Position numbers and translations under genes: made by a program
Part shown: positions 8,101-11,763 of the stretch, piece by piece
Layout: the number at the start of each line of letters is the position of its first letter
How positions within the stretch are numbered: position 1 is the first letter of the stretch
Notes under the pieces: model-generated
What the model was told of the DNA's origin: nothing
The model's input: the letters and a program-made list of their open reading frames with translations, nothing else
The model's database searches: none
Source: SZUA-430 sp031413635
Lineage (GTDB): Bacteria > Pseudomonadota > Alphaproteobacteria > Micropepsales > Micropepsaceae
DNA: 11,763 bases
Direction of reading: 5' to 3'
Assembly: GCA_031413635.1 (NCBI GenBank)
Contig: JANOFM010000150.1
Span: forward strand, 1-11,763

Positions 8101-8730
8101 GTGCTTCGACAGGAAGCGGGCTTGGAGCGCCGACAAGTAGTTCGAAATTTCACGAACGCTGGCGGGATCGTCGCGCGGGAATTGGAAGTTTGCGCGGGCG
8201 CCGGCGACCTTGCCGTTGGCGGAGATCAGCAAGCCCTTCAGCAACGGTTCGGAAAGCGCGGTCCAGCGGACCCTCGCAATCTCAGCCGGTGTAAAGGTGA
8301 AGTCGCGCGGCACCAGATCGCGGATGACGATGTCGTTGTCTTTGCCGGTCGAGTGTTGAAAATTGGAGAGCGAATCCACGCGGATTGCGAATGGGGCTTT
8401 CCAGAGTTCGTTCGTGAGCTCGACAACTGCGGCGAGGCCGGCCGGCGTGAAGACGCCGCCGTTCGTCGGCTCTATGGCGACGAGGACGTCGTTGTTTTGC
8501 GAGTAATCGCGCTCCAACGAATTCAGGAGCATGAGCTCCGGATTCTCCGGGCCGAAGAACACGCGGTTGTCCATGGTGGAGCGCAAATCCACCGCGGCCC
8601 ATCCGGCGAGTGCGGCCATGAACGCGTAGAAGCCCACCACCCACCAACGGAAGTTGTAGATGAGCGCGCAGTAATCGTACAGCAATGTGCTGTGCGGTTC
8701 CTTGGCGGCCGCGGGTTTCCAGGTTGCCAT
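5113..8730 (-). CDS. RND/MMPL-family exporter fused to a C-terminal CqsA-type autoinducer synthase
   Basis: This 1205-residue two-part protein has about twelve membrane helices in its first ~775 residues, arranged as two RND repeats: TM1 ~27-45, a large periplasmic loop ~46-232, TM2-6 ~236-388, TM7 ~413-432, a second loop ~433-618, and TM8-12 ~621-773. The proton-relay-like Asp pair (GVVVDDTIHY, D689-D690) is in the second half; the matching site of the first half reads ALAYSVHII, without an acid. From ~795 to 1179 follows a complete alpha-oxoamine synthase domain of CqsA type: SNDYLGLGGHP, CQSGWSANTGL, FAHASLWEGAR (His917), ADESH (Asp986, His989) and FSLSKAFATRAG (PLP-Lys1020). Helix count places this domain in the cytoplasm. 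The reading frame is open throughout. The chosen ATG at 8730 lies 2 bases after the upstream cqsA stop. The frame is open up to 8883, but that part overlaps cqsA and lacks similarity. The likely role is synthesis and export of a hydrophobic ketone signal or lipid by one polypeptide; this is inferred. Confidence 0.93.
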   Translation of the reverse strand: MATWKPAAAKEPHSTLLYDYCALIYNFRWWVVGFYAFMAALAGWAAVDLRSTMDNRVFFGPENPELMLLNSLERDYSQNNDVLVAIEPTNGGVFTPAGLAAVVELTNELWKAPFAIRVDSLSNFQHSTGKDNDIVIRDLVPRDFTFTPAEIARVRWTALSEPLLKGLLISANGKVAGARANFQFPRDDPASVREISNYLSALQARFLSKHPDVRLYFTGNVMVMQAFGEAQSRDMMFLVPIMLVVMGLVLLLLLRSWIATGIALTVAGLSMLFAMGAASAAGIVMSAGSAPAPFIVLTVALAYSVHIISEYVDGCRLGASNRVSTLSAVESNAFAIFLTSLTTAIGFLSMNSSDAPPFHDLGNISAIGVAAAFLLTFSLTPALLQIFSVPIDPKKSYTHEALKRVAGTVNAKPGVILGAMAALVVVLAAGIFQMRQSENWIEYFDQSFQFRRDSDAVLKKLTGFDVLEFSVPATAAGGIESPEYLAKLDEFSTWLRAQPEVLNVISISDIVKRVNRNVNGDDRAFDRIPDDRSQTAQYLLLYEMSLPQGLSMTDRITVSRSASRVTVVVAKHGKNLPSDELLPLAERFENWLKTQGGKGMAAKGTGLSLMFAHLSSRNIQMMIGGTSLAVLIVSLILVLGLRSIQLSLVSMVGDFVPAVMALGLWGHLVAEMNVAVSIVAAMTFGVVVDDTIHYVSKYARARRILGMLPDQAVEYAFTATGKAMLFTMTVMCFGFAVLAFSSFGVNSTLGLLTVITFCFAMLADFFILAPLLLVCDRNLGLFSWQRERRSTGVSEHPALSARVDAYFDRMRDGHLIAGRVPGPSSVQLWSNDYLGLGGHPKIVQAQVERLESQSEEVFMSAVFLNETSLQRRFETQMASYLSAEATVLCQSGWSANTGLVQALVDHRTPVYPDQFAHASLWEGARMAGATAHAFRHNNPEHLERLIKRYGPGLILVDTVYSAYGTICPLAEIAALSERTGCILAADESHAVGVYGRHGEGLVHALGLTENVQYRTFSLSKAFATRAGMVAGPARVMTYFPYEARPAIFSSAVLQNEVAGLIATLDVIRLEDWRRQKLWRNMAYLRQGLLKLGFAVDQSASQIVALHSGTDEQTRALRNALEEHEVFGAVFCSPATPKKHGIVRLSVNARLDERDLDRVIAACRVIALERAIAPWPKGLMLAESAPQPTPRSEPFIPKTFVPVAGS
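5194..6345 (-). repeat. CqsA-domain repeat, copy 2 (inside the exporter fusion)
   Basis: This 1152-base block encodes 384 residues that align without gaps to the stand-alone synthase at 8865-10016. I count 56 amino-acid differences by eye, about 85% identity. Similarity begins sharply at the codons for Glu-His-Pro-Ala-Leu-Ser and ends after Trp-Pro-Lys-Gly-Leu. The two copies are in the same orientation, separated by the exporter half. A tandem gene duplication followed by fusion to the exporter is the simplest reading. Confidence 0.95.
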
Positions 8731-8732
8731 TC

Positions 8733-10082
8733 TTATTTGTCCCGGTTCAGCCAGCGATCGGCCGCGCGGCGCAGGTCGTGGCCCACACTGCGCAGCGAGG
8801 CCACGGCGTTGTCGATGTTTCGGTCGCGCAGGTCGCTCGACGGCGGCGCTGCTTTGCCACCGGCCAAGAGTCCCTTGGGCCATGGTGTGATGGCGCGATC
8901 GTCGGCGATCGCCTTGCAGGCGGCGATGACGCGATCGAGGTCGCCGTCGCGCAACCGCGCGTTGACCGACAGGCGGACGATGCCGTGATGTTTCGGCGTT
9001 GCCGGCGCGCAGAACACGGCGCCGAAGACGTCGCGTTCTTCCAGCGCGTTACGCAACGCGCGGGTTTGTTCGTCGGTCCCGGCATGAAGCGCAATGATCT
9101 GTGACGTGCTTTGATCGACAGCGTAGCCGAGGTGGCGCAGACTCCTACGCAGATAGCGCGTGTTGTACCAAAGCTGCTGACGGCGCCAGTCTTCTTCCTG
9201 GATCACCTTCAGCGCCGCGGCGAGACCCGCGACTTCGTGCTGAAGCACCGCCGAGGAAAAGATCGCTGGGCGCGCTTCGTAAGGGAAATAGGTCATCACG
9301 CGCGTCGGGCCCGCGACCATGCCGGCCCGCGTCGCGAACGCCTTTGACAGGCTGAACGTGCGGTACTGCACCTTCTCGGTCAGGCCCAATGTGTGTACGA
9401 GGCCCTCGCCGTGAGGGCCGTAGACACCGATGGCGTGCGATTCATCGACGGTTAGAATGCAGCCGTTGCGCTCGCTCAAGGCCGCGATCGCCGCGAGCGG
9501 ACAGATCGTGCCGTAGGCCGAATAGACCGCATCGACGAGGATCAAGCCCGGGCCGTGGCGCTTGATCAGGCGCTCCAGGTGTTCCGGCTTGTTGTGGCGA
9601 AAGGCGTGCGCCGGCGCGCCGGCCATTCGTGCGCCTTCCCAGAGCGAGGCATGCGCGAACTGATCCAAATAGACCGGCGTGCGGTAGTCGACCAAGGCTT
9701 GGACGAGCCCGGTGTTCGCGCTCCAACCGGATTGGCAGAGCACAGCTGCTTGCGCACCGAGATACGAAGCCATCTGCGTTTCGAAGCGGCGTTGAAGGCT
9801 GGTCTCGTTCAAGAACACCGCCGACATGAAGACGCCTTCGGATTGGTCTTCGAGCAGTTCAACCTGCGCCTTGACGATGTCGGGGTGGCCGCCGAGGCCC
9901 AGATAATCGTTGCTCCACAACTGCAACGACGACGCGCCGGGCACGCGGCCCGCGATCAGGTGGCCGTCGCGCATGCGATCGAAATAGGCGTCGACCCGGG
10001 CGCTGAGCGCCGGATGTTCCCCACGGCCCAAAGCGTGGCCGTCGGCATCTTGTGTTTTCGCCAGCGGCATCGGCGCGCTCAT
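8733..10082 (-). CDS. cqsA: CqsA-type alpha-hydroxyketone (CAI-1/LAI-1-like) autoinducer synthase
   Basis: This 449-residue PLP enzyme belongs to the alpha-oxoamine synthase family. It condenses an acyl-CoA with an amino-acid-derived donor (S-adenosylmethionine in Vibrio CqsA) to give an aminoketone precursor of the CAI-1/LAI-1 signals. CqsA-type marks are SNDYLGLGGHP (57-67), CQSGWSANTGL (116-126), FAHASLWEGAR (142-152, His144), HGPGLILVDAVYSAYGTICP (176-195), VDESH (212-216, PLP-pocket Asp213 and His216), FSLSKAFATRAG (243-254, Schiff-base Lys247), PAIFSSAVL and VFGAVFCAPATPK. The residues LWEGAR and VFCxPAT set it apart from BioF, HemA, KBL and serine palmitoyltransferase. It is longer than Vibrio CqsA (~390) because of an N-terminal lead of ~22 residues and a 43-residue helical C-terminal tail rich in Arg and Asp. 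The ATG overlaps the stop of the receiver gene (ATGA), suggesting translational coupling. Its product chain length cannot be read from sequence. Confidence 0.93.
   Translation of the reverse strand: MSAPMPLAKTQDADGHALGRGEHPALSARVDAYFDRMRDGHLIAGRVPGASSLQLWSNDYLGLGGHPDIVKAQVELLEDQSEGVFMSAVFLNETSLQRRFETQMASYLGAQAAVLCQSGWSANTGLVQALVDYRTPVYLDQFAHASLWEGARMAGAPAHAFRHNKPEHLERLIKRHGPGLILVDAVYSAYGTICPLAAIAALSERNGCILTVDESHAIGVYGPHGEGLVHTLGLTEKVQYRTFSLSKAFATRAGMVAGPTRVMTYFPYEARPAIFSSAVLQHEVAGLAAALKVIQEEDWRRQQLWYNTRYLRRSLRHLGYAVDQSTSQIIALHAGTDEQTRALRNALEERDVFGAVFCAPATPKHHGIVRLSVNARLRDGDLDRVIAACKAIADDRAITPWPKGLLAGGKAAPPSSDLRDRNIDNAVASLRSVGHDLRRAADRWLNRDK
8865..10016 (-). repeat. CqsA-domain repeat, copy 1 (stand-alone synthase)
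   Basis: This is the partner of the block at 5194-6345: same length and orientation, and gapless alignment at the protein level. Differences cluster in the small C-terminal domain (residues ~283-325 of this copy), while the active-site motifs are nearly unchanged. The Schiff-base Lys, PLP Asp and pocket His are present in both, so neither copy shows loss of catalytic residues. Confidence 0.95.
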
Positions 10083-10486
10083 TTCAGGGTTACTGCTTCC
10101 GCCAGCACCTCGCCGCGCGCCGCCAAGGCGGCGTCGAGGGCGGTTCTGAGTTGCGAGGGTTTGAAGGGCTTGCGAAGTGTCTGGTCGGCGCCGAATTTGC
10201 TGGCGAGGTCAAGGACATCGACCTGCGGCGCGCGCCGTAGGCCGCCGGACACAGCAACGATCGCGATGCCGGGACGTTCGCGGCGAATGTGACGGATGGT
10301 CTCCAGGCCCTCTTGATTGGGCATCACGAGGTCACAGATGACGGCGTCGAACGGCTGGGCGGCGAAGACCTTCGTGCCGGCCAGCCCGTCGAGCGCGAAC
10401 GCGACGTGATGGCCGCGCTCCTCAAGGGCATGGACCATCACATCGACGAAAACTTCGTCGTCATCAATCACAAGAATGCGGGCCAC
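10079..10486 (-). CDS. Stand-alone response-regulator receiver (REC) protein
   Basis: This 135-residue protein consists almost entirely of one CheY-like receiver domain. Visible are ARILVIDDDE (acidic pocket Asp8-Asp9), CDLVMPNQEG with phospho-acceptor Asp52, AVSGG with Ser70 at the switch position, and LRKPFKP with Lys106. There is no DNA-binding, enzymatic or HPt output domain. The frame is open to a GTG at 10534, but the GTG at 10486 is preferred because GAGGGG (10493-10498) lies exactly 6 bases upstream and the domain starts right there. As the first gene of the cluster and translationally coupled to cqsA, it may accept phosphate from the HPt of the CqsS-like kinase, working as a shuttle, sink or protein-interaction switch. 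That partnership is inferred. Confidence 0.9.
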   Translation of the reverse strand: MARILVIDDDEVFVDVMVHALEERGHHVAFALDGLAGTKVFAAQPFDAVICDLVMPNQEGLETIRHIRRERPGIAIVAVSGGLRRAPQVDVLDLASKFGADQTLRKPFKPSQLRTALDAALAARGEVLAEAVTLK

Positions 10487-10492
10487 TTCCCA

Positions 10493-10498
10493 CCCCTC
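10493..10498 (-). promoter_or_regulatory. Shine-Dalgarno GAGGGG deciding the receiver start
   Basis: In the minus direction GAGGGG stands 6 bases before the GTG at 10486, an ideal spacing. This favours the shorter receiver protein over the start 48 bases further upstream. Confidence 0.6.
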
Positions 10499-10894
10499 GA
10501 CAGCCACGAGCCGGTGCGAAAGTTTCACATTCACGTTGAGTTCGCGTTAAATCCCAGAAAACACAGGCTTTCAGGCCAAGGCTATCGGGTGCGACCGCCG
10601 CAGACGCGATAAATTATGCGCATTCTGTTGGCACATTAGACACAGGGCCTATGTGCCCTCGCAAGCAATCCCTAACCACAGTCGGATAGCCACTCGCGTC
10701 AGTTCGGGAACCGCGCCTGGGACACACCGAGACTTGAGCCTCTAGCTTATGCTGCTGTCATGATAACCGGCAAATTCTGGCTGGTCCCGCCAGGGGGGTG
10801 ACTGTCTGCTTTGCGGCGAATTTCCGCCGGACGGCACCGTAGACAGAACGACTTGTTTGAGAAATCCAGACGCTCGGCAAGACAGCGGTTGGTA
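10499..10894. other. Gene-free upstream region of the signalling cluster
   Basis: No credible gene is seen in this roughly 400-base stretch, which carries scattered stops in all frames and lower GC near 10540-10640. It should contain the promoter of the minus-strand cluster. One promoter-like pair on the minus strand is TTGGCC (10574-10579) and TGGGAT (10551-10556) with a 17-base spacer; another -10-like element is CATAAT (10613-10618). Both are weak matches. A 7-base dyad at 10630-10657 is listed separately. A further inverted pair, CTGTCT (10802-10807) and AGACAG (10841-10846), encloses a smaller GCGG/CCGC dyad and lies downstream of the broken thioesterase; it may be an old terminator but lacks a T run. 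Confidence 0.5.
10630..10657. promoter_or_regulatory. Perfect dyad GGCACAT-N14-ATGTGCC, candidate operator
   Basis: GGCACAT (10630-10636) and ATGTGCC (10651-10657) are exact inverted copies, with centres 21 bases apart, about two helical turns. An overlapping smaller hairpin, AGGGC-N6-GCCCT, occupies 10644-10659. The site lies 144-171 bases upstream of the receiver start, so a dimeric regulator controlling the cluster could bind here. No regulator gene in the window can be paired with it. Confidence 0.35.
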
Positions 10895-11206
10895 TCATTC
10901 CTTCAACGCGCGCTCCAGATGCGCCACGATCTTCGGCCACGCGTCAAGGCGAGCGGCGGCGTTGCCGCCGTCGGTGCCGCCCAAGGAATCCAAGCGGTCG
11001 TAATTCGAGTTCGATTTGGGCACAGGCAGTCCCATCACCGCGTGACCGGCATTGTCGTGGGCGAGCACGGTGACGGCGGGGCCGCCCATCGCACTGGCGC
11101 GCGCTTTGACTTGATCGGCCATCGGGCACGACGGCCAGAGCGTGTCGGTCTTGCCGCAAACAAACAGCGCGGCGGCGCCGTCGCGGAGCACTTGTTCGCC
11201 AACGGC
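10895..11206 (-). pseudogene. C-terminal remnant of a BAAT-type acyl-CoA thioesterase / dienelactone-hydrolase-fold enzyme
   Basis: About 100 codons match the C-terminal part of alpha/beta hydrolases of the bile-acid-CoA:amino acid N-acyltransferase (BAAT_C) group. FVCGKTDTLWPSCPMADQ carries the acid of the catalytic triad, NAGHAVMGLPVP carries the His, and GGTDGGNAAARLDAWPKI is a typical tail; the TGA stop is at 10895-10897. The frame is closed upstream by a stop at 11207-11209, and the nucleophile Ser and the whole N-terminal half are missing. A GTG at 11191 could start a 98-residue peptide, but it could not form the enzyme core. This is therefore a decayed or cut gene, broken close to 11200. 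Confidence 0.75.
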
Positions 11207-11514
11207 CTATGCCTACCCTCAGGCTCCGCCATGACCGACGCCGTCCGCGTGTCGGAAATTATCGCACGCGCCGTACGCGCGCGCTAAAACAACTCGCCCT
11301 TCGCTCACGCAACTGACAAGAGAAGCCAAAGTCCAGAGTACATGAAGACGGCGAAAATACTGTTGTAGATTGGCGCCACCGCCGAACAAAGGCTGAATTG
11401 ACCGGGAATTGGGGCGCCGCGGGCTGGATCCTCGCTTGCGGCCGACCTTCACATTGTCCACGCTGGCCCACCGCAATTGAAAAGCCGTCGCACACGACGG
11501 CGTCCGGGGGGAAA
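11207..11514. other. Gene-free segment between the thioesterase remnant and the FecR-like gene
   Basis: No gene can be supported here. A plus-strand mini-frame at 11231-11287 would encode only 18 residues (starting MTDAVRVSEIIARAV), perhaps the beginning of a cut gene. On the minus strand, a short frame ending at the TGA at 11305-11307 encodes a hydrophobic stretch (IYNSIFAVFMYSGLWLLL) that looks like a C-terminal membrane helix without a gene around it. Both may be debris from rearrangement. The right end should hold the promoter of the FecR-like gene; TTGACC at 11398-11403 has no good -10 partner. Confidence 0.4.
11484..11501 (+). promoter_or_regulatory. Perfect 7-bp hairpin just upstream of the FecR-like gene's ribosome site
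   Basis: GCCGTCG (11484-11490) and CGACGGC (11495-11501) enclose the loop CACA. The stem ends only a few bases before the GGGGGG/GGGA ribosome-binding tract at 11505-11512. It could be an operator, a leader structure affecting translation, or chance in GC-rich DNA. Confidence 0.3.
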
Positions 11515-11763
11515 ATGCGGAGCGTCGTGGGGGCGCGCGGGGCACTTTGGGGTCTTGCGATTTTTCTTTCATCCGTTGCGGCCTTAGGGTCCAACTTCGG
11601 CGCTGAAGCGCAGCAGGTCGGACGCGCGACCAACTTGCGCACCGTCGCCATGCAGACGCCGCCGAACAACCGCAGCGTGGAGGTTCTTCGCTTCGCGCCG
11701 ATTTTCCGCGGCGCGCTTTTGGCGACCAGTCCGCGCGGCGCGCTCGAAGTCACTTTCTCCGAC
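11515..11763 (+). CDS. Exported FecR-domain-like protein, 5' part only
   Basis: The frame is open from the ATG at 11515 through the right edge (83 codons seen), so it is partial. A strong purine tract (GGGGGGAAA) directly precedes the start. The first ~32 residues form a Sec signal peptide: a short Arg-containing start, the hydrophobic run ALWGLAIFLSSVAALG, and cleavage probably after AEA. The mature start (VGRATNLRTVAMQ, then VLRFAPIFRGALLATSPRGA followed by LEVTFSD) follows the usual pattern of periplasmic FecR-like domains, in which a VGxAT strand leads to a position such as 'V-F-x-G-x-x-x-x-T-x-x-x-G-x-x-x-x-x-F-x-D'. The function is unknown: such proteins appear as cell-surface or signalling-associated domains. 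It has no evident tie to the signalling cluster. The family call is moderate because the C-terminal part is not visible. Confidence 0.6.
   Translation, partial: MRSVVGARGALWGLAIFLSSVAALGSNFGAEAQQVGRATNLRTVAMQTPPNNRSVEVLRFAPIFRGALLATSPRGALEVTFSD

Noticed and set aside
6382..8730. Exporter half as the hopanoid transporter HpnN
   Set aside because: No hopanoid synthesis genes are present and the synthase fusion and LolA-like/outer-membrane neighbours fit a general RND lipid exporter better.
8731..8883. 51-codon upstream extension of the exporter-synthase frame
   Set aside because: It lies wholly over the 3' end of the free cqsA in another frame, has an Arg/Pro-rich composition typical of GC-rich shadow frames, and lacks exporter similarity. 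The ATG at 8730 precedes a natural exporter N-terminus.
8101..8988. Long plus-strand open frame (295 codons) and similar long frames opposite the exporter, kinase and synthases
   Set aside because: They are antisense to strongly supported genes, with charged low-complexity translations and no recognisable motif; expected in GC-rich coding DNA.
8733..10082. Assignment of the synthases as BioF, HemA, glycine C-acetyltransferase or serine palmitoyltransferase
   Set aside because: The family is shared, but FAHASLWEGAR, CQSGWSANTGL and VFGAVFCAPATPK are CqsA-type, and the CqsS-like neighbour supports signalling rather than biotin, haem or sphingolipid synthesis. A sphingolipid-like product is not strictly excluded.
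10487..10534. Longer receiver protein starting at GTG 10534
   Set aside because: The extra 16 residues precede the domain without similarity, while the GTG at 10486 has an ideal GAGGGG site 6 bases upstream.
11305..11375. Possible small membrane protein on the minus strand (IYNSIFAVFMYSGLWLLL)
   Set aside because: There is no start codon with a ribosome site giving a sensible length and no recognisable family; kept only as likely gene debris.
1..11763. Attachment sites, insertion sequences, tRNA genes or CRISPR repeats
   Set aside because: I looked for terminal inverted repeats, flanking direct repeats, transposase motifs, cloverleaf patterns and regularly spaced repeats and saw none that hold up.

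Overview
The window is high-GC, densely coded DNA from a Gram-negative bacterium. Signal peptides, a LolA-like periplasmic protein, a predicted outer-membrane protein and an RND/MMPL exporter point to a double membrane. It is most likely a member of the Pseudomonadota, perhaps an alphaproteobacterium, but the lineague is an inference from style and gene content. No tRNA, rRNA, CRISPR array or intact transposase gene was seen.

The centre (about 724-10486, all on the minus strand) looks like one gene cluster for alpha-hydroxyketone (CAI-1/LAI-1-type) signalling. In transcription order it holds: (1) a stand-alone receiver-domain protein; (2) a CqsA-type autoinducer synthase, overlapping gene 1 by ATGA; (3) a 1205-residue protein with a complete RND/MMPL-type exporter in its first ~790 residues and a second complete CqsA domain at its C-terminus, starting 2 bases after gene 2; (4) a LolA-like periplasmic lipid-carrier-type protein; (5) an exported, probably outer-membrane, protein; and (6), after a 123-base gap, a hybrid histidine kinase whose six-helix sensor domain resembles the CAI-1 receptor CqsS, followed by kinase core, receiver and HPt domains.

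As a working model, the two CqsA units (about 85% identical over 384 residues by hand count) condense an acyl-CoA with an amino-acid-derived donor on the cytoplasmic face. The fused RND pump, with the LolA-like and outer-membrane proteins, would move the hydrophobic product through the envelope. The CqsS-like kinase would sense it and pass phosphate through its own receiver and HPt, possibly to the stand-alone receiver. No DNA-binding output regulator is present. The synthase-exporter fusion is the most striking feature.

The flanks are broken genes. On the left is the 3'-truncated remnant of a DegT/EpsN-type sugar aminotransferase (plus strand, 5' end outside the window). On the right is the C-terminal remnant of a BAAT-type acyl-CoA thioesterase (minus strand, nucleophile half missing). 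The far right edge holds the start of an exported FecR-domain-like protein (plus strand, 3' end outside the window). Broken genes on both sides suggest that the signalling cluster was acquired or rearranged into place.
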